A DNA stretch of 64,000 nucleotides from Candidatus Villigracilis saccharophilus (GTDB lineage Bacteria > Chloroflexota > Anaerolineae > Anaerolineales > Villigracilaceae), in contig JADJNA010000052.1 in NCBI GenBank assembly GCA_016709305.1, positions 1 through 64,000 of the forward strand, read 5' to 3'. The notes beneath the pieces were generated by a model. The model was not told where the DNA came from. It did no database searches and saw only the letters and a list, made by a program, of their open reading frames with translations. This document shows positions 52,383-60,837 of this stretch, piece after piece (the stretch's first letter is position 1; each line of letters begins with the position of its first letter). Position numbers and translations under genes: made by a program.

Positions 52383-53612
52383 TTGAGTCTTCCCGATGCT
52401 CGTGAATTAGAACTTGAGGAAATTCGAAAAAAACGTTCCCTGGTATTGATCTTTATGGTGATGCTGATGGATGTAATCGGCATCACATTGCTTGGCCCGG
52501 TTGCTCCCAAAATCGTATTGCGGTACAGTCCTTCCGCCATCGCAGTCTCTTTGATCACTGTGGTATATGCCGTTGGACAGTTTGCGGCTGCGCCTTTGCT
52601 GGGAAAACTTGGTGACCGTGTAGGAAGACGCCCTGTCTTGTTGCTTAGTCTGGTAGGGCAGGCTTTGGGATATTTTATTTTTGCGGCGGGTGGTTCCCTG
52701 TGGGTCCTTATTCTTGGACGTCTAATCGGTGGAGTCACGAGCGGAAACCTCTCGACATCCAATGCATACATAGCAGATATTTCCAAGCCTGAGGAAAGGG
52801 CCAAGAATTTTGGACTTATAGCTGTGGCCTGGAGCTTGGGAATGATCCTCGGCCCAGGATTGGGTGGCTTATTCGGGCAATGGAGTCCGGAAGCTCCAGC
52901 ATATGTTGCCGGTATGATCACCCTGGTCAATCTTATCATGGGATTTTTTATCCTGCCGGAATCACTGCCCAAAAGTAAACGCGACCATCATCAATTGCAG
53001 GCGCGTGATTACAACCCTTTTCTTTCGATCTTCGATATGGCTCGCCGTCCGGGTTTAGGGGTGATCCTGCTTGTGAGTGCTTTATTCAGTTTTGCATTTA
53101 ATGGGATTATGAGTACTGCACCTTTGTTTATGATCCAGAAATTTTCGGCCGAAACCTGGCAGTTGAGCGTTATGATGATGATGGGTGGAGTTGCAAATAT
53201 TCTGACAAATACTTATCTTGTTCCCCGCTGGGTCCCTCGTTTTGGGGAAAAACCCACTGGTGTTTTCGGGTTGATTGGGTTGGCTATATTTGGTGTTTTT
53301 GTGTTTCTTTCCCCGTTCATGTGGCTGGCTTTTTTCATTAATATGATTGGCAGCACAATGAACGCATTTATCTTTCCGACCTTGACAACTCTAAGCGTAG
53401 AACGGGTTCTACCCCGAGAAACAGGCGAACTGTTAGGTGTGAACTCTGCTGTTAGCAGCCTCATGAATATCGCTGGTCCGCTTTTTGCCGGGTTTGTTTA
53501 TGACCAGGTGATGGCAGGTGCGCCATTTTTAACCAGCGCAGTGGTGCTTCTTATTGCTGCAGGTTTATTGTTGAGAATTGGCGGTCGATCTTTATCGTCA
53601 CAAGCGATATGA
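52383..53612 (+). CDS. MFS transporter (TetA-like)
   Basis: A 409-residue protein starting at TTG (52,383), supported by AAGGAG 8 bases upstream that overlaps the glk end; the longer frame runs inside glk. About 12 hydrophobic segments are visible, with the MFS loop motif GKLGDRVGRRPVLLLS and PLLGKLGD. The N-terminal LMDVIGITLLGPVAP matches DHA1/TetA-type drug:proton antiporters. In this operon it may export the aglycone or import a sugar; export is the more usual role for the subgroup. Confidence 0.87.
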   Translation: MSLPDARELELEEIRKKRSLVLIFMVMLMDVIGITLLGPVAPKIVLRYSPSAIAVSLITVVYAVGQFAAAPLLGKLGDRVGRRPVLLLSLVGQALGYFIFAAGGSLWVLILGRLIGGVTSGNLSTSNAYIADISKPEERAKNFGLIAVAWSLGMILGPGLGGLFGQWSPEAPAYVAGMITLVNLIMGFFILPESLPKSKRDHHQLQARDYNPFLSIFDMARRPGLGVILLVSALFSFAFNGIMSTAPLFMIQKFSAETWQLSVMMMMGGVANILTNTYLVPRWVPRFGEKPTGVFGLIGLAIFGVFVFLSPFMWLAFFINMIGSTMNAFIFPTLTTLSVERVLPRETGELLGVNSAVSSLMNIAGPLFAGFVYDQVMAGAPFLTSAVVLLIAAGLLLRIGGRSLSSQAI

Positions 53613-53676
53613 GTGGAAAGAGACTCTGATTTTCGTTAAATCGAATTTGAATATATTTTGAAAGGATAAATTCCCC

Positions 53677-54075
53677 ATGGGTGAATCTGTGAAATTAGTG
53701 GAAGACAATAGCCTCTGTGCTTCTGAGTACGGCTTTGAATTCAAAGTCTGTACCCATTGGTATCGTTCGTTGCCATTGTCCTGTGTTGAAAAGCTGGCTG
53801 TTCAGTTGGATGGTGAAAACATTGAGTCGCAGCGAATCCGATTTTGTGTCAATGACAAGGAACACGAATTGGATGATTTGGCAGATTTGGTGAATGAATT
53901 TTGGTTCGTTCAGGATTCTGCTGTGGTGAAGATTCAGTTACCTGGCAGGGTGCAAGTGGGACAGGAGCACACGATTGAAGTGGATCTCATTTTGCGAGCT
54001 CCCTACATCAAGATAGGACCGGATAGATTTCTGACAATGCCAGCACATTACGTTTCTGTTCAAACTGCTAAATGA
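53677..54075 (+). CDS. C-glycoside deglycosidase beta-subunit-like protein (DUF6379), pair 5
   Basis: A 132-residue protein closely similar to the pair 1 beta protein: THWYRSLPLSCVEKLAVQLDGE, NEFWFVQDSAVVKIQLPG and APYIKIGPDRF occupy the same positions. It precedes its alpha partner by 12 bases, the same order and spacing as pair 1, so pairs 1 and 5 look like a duplication of a two-gene unit. Confidence 0.75.
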   Translation: MGESVKLVEDNSLCASEYGFEFKVCTHWYRSLPLSCVEKLAVQLDGENIESQRIRFCVNDKEHELDDLADLVNEFWFVQDSAVVKIQLPGRVQVGQEHTIEVDLILRAPYIKIGPDRFLTMPAHYVSVQTAK

Positions 54076-54087
54076 AGTGAGGAATTC

Positions 54088-55086
54088 ATGGATAAGAACA
54101 ATGGATTAATTCTAGGAACCACCCTTTTCAGCTTTACCAATGAATGGAAACAAAGATTATATGATTTTGATACATTGGTCGCCAGGGTTGCGGAACTGGG
54201 GTTGGGACCGTCAATGGAAGTGGTGGGTTTTCAAACATTTCGCGGCTTCCCGGAAGTGACGGATGAATTTGCCAGTCATTTTCGATCCTTGATGGATCGC
54301 TACGAATTGATACCCAGCTGCCTGGGAGCAAATTTGGATGTAGGTATCCGAAAGAATCGTTTGATGACCTTCGACGAAACTCTTGCATATGTTGAAAGAC
54401 AGATTATTGCTGCGCAGAAACTTGGCTTTTCAGTATTGCGGATTCAGGCTTTTGCCAAACCGGATGTGCTTGAGAAGATCGCTCCGATTGCCGAAAAAGC
54501 TGGCGTCCATGTTGCCAGCGAATTGCATTCGCCGCTGACTGTCGATAACCCTGAGGTAATTGAATTGCTTGAGTTCTACCGCAAGACCCAATCCTCTGCA
54601 CTGGGATTTATTCCTGATTTTAGTTGCACGATGACATCGGTTCCGGAAGGATTCTGGAATGTACTTCGCCGTATGGGTGCTCCTGAGGGTTTGATCATAT
54701 CTGCTAAAGAAATTTGGATAACTGCATTACCTACTCCTGTTAAGTTTGGGAAATTGCGCGATGCCTGTCAAGCTGTTAACGCATCTCCCGCGGTCTCTAG
54801 CCAGATTAATATGGCCATGACAATGTTTGGACACATGGCTGTAGAGGATTGGCGCGAGATACTTCCTTATACGCGCCATATTCATGGAAAATTCTATGAA
54901 GTAAATTCAAACGGAATTGAGCCTTACATTCCGTATCCTCAGCTTATGCGTTTATTGAAAGATGTTGGTTTTTATGGAACGATCTCTGCGGAATGGGAAG
55001 GTCAGGCGTTTATTGATGATCCGATTGGCTTTGAGCAGGTCCAAGCCTGGCACTCCATGTGTAAAAGGCTGCTCAACAATAATTAA
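54088..55086 (+). CDS. C-glycoside deglycosidase alpha-subunit-like TIM barrel, pair 5
   Basis: A 332-residue TIM barrel very close to the pair 1 alpha protein (TLFSFTNEWKQRLY, ASELHSPLTVDNPEV, FIPDFSCTMTSVPEGFWN, RHIHGKFYEV, ISAEWEGQAF). The Glu, Asp, His and Glu metal-site positions are conserved. The second half, including INMAMTMFGHM, is almost the same as in pair 1, suggesting a recent shared origin. Confidence 0.8.
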   Translation: MDKNNGLILGTTLFSFTNEWKQRLYDFDTLVARVAELGLGPSMEVVGFQTFRGFPEVTDEFASHFRSLMDRYELIPSCLGANLDVGIRKNRLMTFDETLAYVERQIIAAQKLGFSVLRIQAFAKPDVLEKIAPIAEKAGVHVASELHSPLTVDNPEVIELLEFYRKTQSSALGFIPDFSCTMTSVPEGFWNVLRRMGAPEGLIISAKEIWITALPTPVKFGKLRDACQAVNASPAVSSQINMAMTMFGHMAVEDWREILPYTRHIHGKFYEVNSNGIEPYIPYPQLMRLLKDVGFYGTISAEWEGQAFIDDPIGFEQVQAWHSMCKRLLNNN

Positions 55087-55121
55087 ATTGGCAGATAATA
55101 AGTATATCTTTAGATATACAT

Positions 55122-55151
55122 AACAGGCTGATTTTTTTAAATCAGCCTGTT
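55122..55151. terminator. Hairpin between pair 5 and xylose isomerase
   Basis: Aacaggctgattt and its exact complement aaatcagcctgtt form a 13-bp stem with a TTTT loop, 35 bases after the pair 5 stop. No U run follows, so it may be a transcript-stabilising hairpin instead of a full terminator. Xylose genes after it may have their own promoter. Confidence 0.5.
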
Positions 55152-55223
55152 GTAAGTTAAAATTCCCCTCACAAAGTATTCATGTTTTTGAATCAACAAC
55201 GAATGACATAATAGGAGTATCTG

Positions 55224-56383
55224 ATGTACATCCCCAAACCCGAACACAAATTCACCTTTGGTCTTTGGACCGTTGGCAATCCCGGCGCAGACCCGTTCGG
55301 TTCCGCCACCCGAAATCACAAATCACCCGCCGAGTTGGTCTACCTTCTTGGAGAAGTTGGCGCGTATGGTGTGAACTTTCACGACAACGACCTCATTCCT
55401 ATTGATGCCACTCCAGCTGAGGCAGACGCGATCAAAAGGATTTCCGCAAAGCGCTGGCAGATACTGGCCTCGTTGTGCCAATGGCAACCACGAACCTGTT
55501 CAGTGACCCCATCTTCAAAGACGGCGCTTTCACCTCGAACGACTCGAAAGTCCGCGCGTATGCTTTGCAGAAGACCATGAACGCCATCGACCTCGGTGTG
55601 GAATTCGGCGCAAAGACCTACGTCTTCTGGGGCGGACGCGAAGGTACGGAGAGCGATGCCACCAAGGATCCCATCACCTCCATCAAGCGCAACCGCGAAG
55701 CGATGAACTTCCTGTGCGAGTACGCTCTGGATAAGAAATACGATCTGAAGTTCGCACTCGAAGCCAAACCCAACGAACCACGCGGCGACATCTATAACTC
55801 CACCACGGGGCACATGCTGGCATTTATCGCAACACTTTACCATCCTGAAATGGTCGGTGTCAATCCAGAAGTTGCCCACGAACACATGGCAGGACTCAAC
55901 TTCACCCACGGTGTCGCGCAGGCAATTGATGCGGGCAAACTCTTCCACATTGACCTCAACGATCAAGCCTTCGGGCGATACGATCAGGATTTCCGCTTTG
56001 GCGCAGTCAACCTCAAGAGCGCATTCTTCCTAGTAAAGTTACTGGAAGACAACAAGTACGACAACTCTCGCCACTTTGATGCCCATGCCTATCGCACCGA
56101 AGACTACGAAGGCGTCAAGGACTTTGCCCGCGGCTGTATGCGCACGTATCTCATTCTCAAAAATAAGGCTGCTCAGTGGAACGCCGATCAGGAAATCCAA
56201 TCCATCGTTGCGGAGATCAATGCCAGTGATGGATTGATGGATCAGTATTTCGGAAAATATTCCACTGCAAAAGCGAACGCCCTTAAAGGACAGGCTTTTG
56301 ATCGCTCCGCCATTGCTTCACGCGGATTGAAATATGAACGTCTCGACCAATTGACGAATGAAGTACTGTTGGGTGTGAGATAG
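55224..56383 (+). CDS. xylA: Xylose isomerase (frameshifted)
   Basis: One gene of about 386 residues in two frames. The first has FTFGLWTVGNPGADPFG and AYGVNFHDNDLIPID with the catalytic His. The frame breaks at about 55,438, where GG probably should be GGG. The second frame has VPMATTNLFSDPIFKDGAF, YVFWGGREGTE, FALEAKPNEPRGDIY (metal Glu), VNPEVAHEHMAGLNF and DLNDQAFGRYDQDF. The enzyme converts D-xylose to D-xylulose. Length and motifs fit the shorter xylose isomerases of about 390 residues. Xylose could come from the GH43 enzyme at 37,617. AATAGGAG precedes the start. Confidence 0.92.
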
Positions 56384-56395
56384 CGTTTCAGGATC

Positions 56396-56438
56396 AAGTG
56401 TCAGGTATCAGGTTTTTCTTGATACCTGACACTTGATA
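56396..56438 (+). promoter_or_regulatory. Intercistronic hairpin between xylA and xylB
   Basis: tcaagtgtcaggtatca (56,396-56,412) pairs perfectly with 56,422-56,438, a 17-bp stem with a short T-rich loop, 12 bases before the xylB start. It could block or stabilise the mRNA between the two genes; there is no U tract after it. Confidence 0.6.
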
Positions 56439-56449
56439 CAGGAGTACCG

Positions 56450-57933
56450 ATGTACTTTTTAGGTATTGATACATCCACGACATCAAGCAAGGCATTGCTT
56501 ATAGATATGATAGGCAATGTTGTAGCAGTTGCATCCAGCCCACACACATTGCAAACGTTCAAACCTCTCTGGTCGGAGCAGGATCCGCACGAGTGGTGGG
56601 ATGCGGTATCAGCGAGTATCCGCTCTGTGCTGGAAAAAGCAGGTATCGGTGGAGAACGAGTCGCAGCAATCGGTTTGACGGGTCAAATGCATGGACTCGT
56701 CCTGCTGGATGATGATGGAAATGTGCTGCGTCCTGCCATCCTGTGGAATGACCAACGCACACAAAACCAGTGTGATGAAATCCATCAGATCATTGGAAGA
56801 GAGAAATTCATTCAGATCACGGGCAATGTCGCGCTGACGGGATTCACCGCTCCAAAAATTTTGTGGGTCAAAGAAAATGAGCCTGAGATATTTTCAAGAG
56901 CCAAGCATGTCCTGCTTCCGAAGGATTACATCCGTTATAAATTGACAAACGAATATGCGCTGGATAAAGCTGATGGCGCGGGCACGGTGCTCTTTGATTT
57001 GAAAGAGCGCGACTGGTCTGATGAAGTGCTGGCTGCGCTGGATATTCCGCGCGCATGGATGCCGCGCACTTTTGAGGGAACCGAGATCGCGGGGTATATT
57101 ACAGAAGAAGTTGCGTCGCTCACTGGGTTGAAAGCAGGTACACCTGTTGTCGCTGGCGGCGGTGATCAGGCTGCGGGCGCGGTGGGCATGGGCGTGGTTG
57201 AACCTGGTATTGTTGGTCTCACGGTTGGAACAAGTGGCGTTGTGTTTGCAACCACGCCTTCTGCATTGATCGAACCTGATGGACGCCTGCACGCTTTTTG
57301 TCATGCCGTGCCTGGCATGTGGCATTTCATGGGAGTGATGCTTTCCGCAGCGGGAAGTTTACAGTGGTATCGCGATACGCTTGCTCCCGATCTGAGTTTC
57401 GATGATTTATTGAAGGGGCAGAATCAATTCCTGCGGGAAGTGAGGGATTGCAATTTCTGCCGTATCTTTCTGGCGAACGAACGCCTCATCCCGACCCGTT
57501 GGCGCGTGGGGCTTTCATTGGTTTGACTCTGCGCCACAGCCGCGCACATATGACGCGTGCTGTGTTGGAAGGGGTAGCATTCGGATTGAAAGATTCGTTC
57601 ACCTTGATTGAAAATGCTGGGCTGGGTCAAATTAAACAAGTCCGCGCTTCTGGCGGTGGGACGAAGAGTGCGTTGTGGCGTCAGATTCTGGCATCGGTGT
57701 TGGAAGCCGAGTTGGTTACGGTGAACACCACAGAGGGCGGCGCGTATGGCGCTGCATTACTGGCGGGAGTTGGCTCAGGCGCGTGGGGCAGCGTGGCAGA
57801 GGCGTGCTCAGCGTGTATCAAGATCACGGGGAGTACCCAACCTGCCCCGTCGGATATTGAGGCGTATCGAAAGTCGTATGCGGTCTATCGAGAATTGTAT
57901 CCAGCGTTGAAATCCAGTTTTGAGAAGATGTGA
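56450..57933 (+). CDS. xylB: Xylulokinase (frameshifted)
   Basis: An FGGY kinase of about 494 residues in two frames. The first has YFLGIDTSTTSSKALLID, GLTGQMHGLVLLDDDG, RPAILWNDQRT and GGGDQAAGAVGMG. The frame changes at a GGGG run near 57,415. The second frame has LQFLPYLSGERTPHPDPLARG and RASGGGTKSALWRQILASVL. These are typical xylulokinase segments. It makes D-xylulose 5-phosphate and lies just downstream of xylA. The break at a homopolymer suggests a sequencing indel. Confidence 0.92.
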
Positions 57934-58058
57934 ATTATTCTATCAAGTGCAACTGAATCAAATAATTTTCAATTTGCCAAACCTGACAAACAGCCAAGGA
58001 TGGTATGGTAGCTTAAGTTAAATAGCCTAGCTAATGGGTTCGTATTTGAAAATAAGTC

Positions 58059-58289
58059 ATGAAAATAAAAAAACCAACAATTAAGGATGTCGCCATAATC
58101 GCTGGAGTTTCGACACAGACTGTTTCTCGTGTGTTAAACAAACGGGTAGATGTGGCAGAGGCAACAAGAGAACGAATCCTAAAGATTATTTCCGACTTGG
58201 ACTATTCCCCGAATGAGGCTGCTCGATACCTCGTCCGCCAGCGAAGTAGGCGTACTTCTTATATACCGCGCGACGGTGATACTACTTGA
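58059..58289 (+). pseudogene. LacI-family regulator, truncated after the HTH
   Basis: A 76-residue remnant. Residues 5-60 are a complete LacI HTH and hinge (TIKDVAIIAGVSTQTVSRVLN, LDYSPNEAARYLVRQRSR). After that the expected V/IGV strand is out of frame (VGVLLIYRATV in the +1 frame, stop at 58,294), and the 270-residue effector domain is missing. The truncation point lies about 150 bases from the right-hand repeat, so island insertion or rearrangement probably removed the rest. It once likely regulated the neighbouring xylose or glycoside genes. Confidence 0.8.
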
Positions 58290-58438
58290 TTCATAATAAT
58301 CAAGAAGCGCCGGTGAAGTCAACGCATAAAGCATCTACTTTCACTTAGCGATCTAATTTCCATACATATCTAAAGGAAGAAGTGCAAAGGTATATTTTTC
58401 TTGACAGATTTTGGTTTGTACTGTAACAATTCACTTTT

Positions 58439-58595
58439 GAGATCGCGGGTTCGTTAATAGATAACTGATAGGATAACCCGCAGAGAATAACTGTTTGTAC
58501 CCCTGTTTTCCCTCTAAAATGGGCTGAATTTAACAAAAAAACTGCCTTTTTAGGGCAGTTTTTTTGTTTACCTTGGCGGTCCCGACGGGATTCGA
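58439..58595. repeat. Right-hand copy of the tRNA-Asp 3'-end repeat (candidate attR) with inverted T-arm fragment
   Basis: 58,449-58,593 repeats positions 1-145. The tRNA gene is intact here, marking this as the side on which the tRNA is reconstituted. In addition gagatcgcgggttcg (58,439-58,453) is an exact inverted copy of the tRNA T-arm bases at 58,593-58,607. A similar T-arm fragment lies at 16,582-16,595. The rest of the 58,290-58,573 gap has no gene. Confidence 0.75.
58532..58568 (-). terminator. tRNA-Asp terminator
   Basis: Aacaaaaaaactgcc (58,532-58,546) pairs with ggcagtttttttgtt (58,554-58,568). Read on the minus strand it begins 5 bases after the tRNA 3' end and finishes in a U run. 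It is symmetrical and could act in both directions. It is copied in the remnants at about 84-116 and 1,342-1,376. Confidence 0.85.
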
Positions 58596-58650
58596 ACCCG
58601 CGATCTCGGCCTTGACAGGGCCGCATGTTAGGCCGCTACACCACGGGACC
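58574..58650 (-). tRNA. tRNA-Asp (GTC anticodon)
   Basis: The minus strand folds as a complete tRNA of 77 bases including an encoded CCA. The acceptor stem is GGTCCCG/CGGGACC with discriminator G. The anticodon stem-loop is GGCC-CTGTCAA-GGCC, giving anticodon GTC, and the T arm is CGGGTTCGAATCCCG. It is the apparent integration target of the island to its left. Confidence 0.95.
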
Positions 58651-58718
58651 AACTAACTGAGCGGGCGATAGTTTACCATGGGGGGTAAGGTCGTGTCAAT
58701 AAAAAACCTTGAGCAATC

Positions 58719-59303
58719 TTATGATAGTTCCCGCTTGCCATTTGCCCGTCTGTGCATACACTCACCCCAAATCTCTTGTGGATAGACAATTGAGTTTGTT
58801 CCAGGTAATTGCTCAATAGACAACCCTGTGTTTAGATCAATCCCAACTTGTTGATAGGCTTTATAGATCAGTTGACTGCAATAAAAAGTATCTTCAGTTT
58901 CTGCATTGAGGAAATTTAGGTTATAGGGTTTGCCTACTTGTGCAAGACAATAACTTGCGACTGTCGTACGCATTTCAGATTCCTCGTTTTCCGTGAGACC
59001 TTGTCCCTCAAGGGGGGAGGCGATGCCGTAAAAAGTGTCAAACAATAATCCGCGTTGACGGGCCATGCGTTCGGAATCCCATATTGAATCAGGCACATCG
59101 AATGTAATTACTCCGCGTGAGCCAGCTTCGACACAGCGCCCCTCTGGACCGACATACATTATTACATGGTCTACATCGCCTGGCACAAGACGACCCACCA
59201 GACGCCAGAATTCGCCCGGTAGGATATCGGGTTTCCCGTTGCTGGTGCAGATAATGTCACCTGTTTGTACGACCAAGCCTTCGATTTCAAATGTGTAGAT
59301 CAT
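58719..59303 (-). CDS. YiiX/NlpC-P60-like cysteine hydrolase
   Basis: A 194-residue protein with the permuted papain-like pattern of YiiX proteins: QTGDIICTSNG, DVDHVIMYVGPEGRCVEA with the catalytic His region, and EDTFYCSQLIYKAYQQVG with the catalytic Cys. The family cleaves amide or ester bonds, in some cases in cell-wall peptides or lipids. No signal peptide is visible. It lies outside the island, next to tRNA-Asp. Confidence 0.8.
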   Translation of the reverse strand: MIYTFEIEGLVVQTGDIICTSNGKPDILPGEFWRLVGRLVPGDVDHVIMYVGPEGRCVEAGSRGVITFDVPDSIWDSERMARQRGLLFDTFYGIASPLEGQGLTENEESEMRTTVASYCLAQVGKPYNLNFLNAETEDTFYCSQLIYKAYQQVGIDLNTGLSIEQLPGTNSIVYPQEIWGECMHRRANGKRELS

Positions 59304-59346
59304 AATTAATTCGTACTCATTATACGGGAAAACATCTCAAATGTTT

Positions 59347-59376
59347 CAAAAATAAAACCCGCCTCTGATGAGACGG
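59347..59376 (-). terminator. Terminator of the DEAD-box helicase gene
   Basis: On the minus strand, ccgtctc-atca-gaggcgg forms a short stem (59,376-59,359) followed by gttttattttt. It lies about 25 bases past the helicase stop. Confidence 0.75.
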
Positions 59377-59400
59377 ATTTCTATGCTTGTAGTCAAAAAC

Positions 59401-60657
59401 TTATCTGGTTTTTCGCGGCGCGAGTCGATTCCTGCCGTAACTCTTTGGCGTGGGAGCGGGGCGCGGCGGGCGACGCGAGTCTTCACGGGGAGCCCCTCTG
59501 CCTCTTGCACCGGAATCTGTTTTTGGCGGGGCGGGAGCCGTATAGTCGAAGTCTTCCAGCGTCTCTCGTTTGAGCGGACTTCCCATGATGCGTTCCAAAA
59601 TTCGTATCATGTCGTTATCTTCGTGTGTGACCAAGGTGAACGCATCACCTGTACGTTGCGCGCGGCCCGTGCGTCCGATGCGATGAATGTATGCGTCAGC
59701 AGTGTCAGGCATATCGTAATTGATCACGTGTGAAATACTTTCAACATCCAAACCGCGCGCGGCAATATCGGTCGCGACCATGATCTGATGCGTTCCATCT
59801 TTAAAACCCTTGAGCGCAGATTGTCGTTGTCACTGTGAGCGGTCACCATGTAAGCTGGTAACTTTGTGTCCGGCGCGTTCAATTTGCTGCGCTACTTTTT
59901 GCGCGCGATATTTTGTGCGCGCAAAGATCAACACAGAGTTGGTGTCTGTTTTCTTTAGAAGCGCTAATAGTAATTGTGACTTTAAGTGCGATGGCACGGG
60001 ATAGAGCGCGTGCGTCACGGTATGGGCCGGGCGACTGATACCCATCGCGATCTTTTGTGGATTCTTGAGCGTGCTGGTCGCAAGGAATTCAACTTCGCCT
60101 GGGAAGGTCGCCGAGAACAACATGGTCTGTCGGGTAGTCGGCAGAACTTTTATGATGCGCTTTACATCGGGTAGGAAACCCATATCAAACATGCGGTCAG
60201 CTTCATCGAGTACGAGGATTTCGATTTTATCCAAACGAGCTTGACCCTGGTTGACGAGGTCTAGAAAACGACCCGGGCAGACGATCAGGATCTCCGCGCC
60301 TTCACGCAGTGCCTTGACTTGGGGTGCGGGTCCGACTCCACCGTAAATGGTTGCGCTGCGGAGCTTGGTCCCAGCTGATAGTTCCTTCACAACATCGTGG
60401 ATCTGTTCAGCCAGTTCGCGTGTGGGGGTGACAATTAACGCGCGCGAAACATGGCGCGGACCTTCAAGTAGTTTGTTCAAAATAGGAAGGACGAACGCGG
60501 CGGTCTTGCCTGTGCCTGTTTGTGCGGTACCGATGATGTCACGCCCGCGGATGGCGGCTGGAATGGCGGCTTCCTGAATGGGCGTGGCTTTTTCATAGCC
60601 CGCCTTTTTGATTCCCTGCATCAGGCGGGAATCGAGACTGAATTGTTCGAAGTTCAA
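59401..60657 (-). CDS. DEAD-box RNA helicase with in-frame TGA
   Basis: An RhlE/CsdA-like ATP-dependent RNA helicase of about 418 codons. It has the Q motif (ATPIQEAAIPA), Walker A AQTGTGKTAA, PTRELAEQ, VLDEADRMFDMGF, SAT, then ATDIAARGLD and HRIGRTGRAQR, and a basic C-terminal tail. A TGA at 59,830-59,832 interrupts LHGDRSQ*QRQSALKGF in the same frame, within a conserved stretch. TGA is an ordinary stop elsewhere here, so this is a nonsense mutation or a base error. If real, the product lacks motifs V and VI and would not function. Confidence 0.88.
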
Positions 60658-60837
60658 AATATTCCTTTTCTTCAGAAGTCTATCAATGTTGGGAAAGTGA
60701 GCGAATGCTCAAATAAAAACAACGCGGACTGCTGATCTAGTGAGTCAGCGGATTTTAAAATCAGGGACTCGATAATTTGGTTGTAGAGAGATTATAGCAC
60801 TGAAAATTGTCTGAAATGCGTTGCGCCTGACCTTAAA

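Noticed and set aside
59830..59832. TGA as a recoded sense codon (selenocysteine or alternative code)
   Set aside because: Many intact genes here end in TGA, no selenocysteine insertion structure is apparent, and the position is not a Cys/Sec site in DEAD-box helicases.
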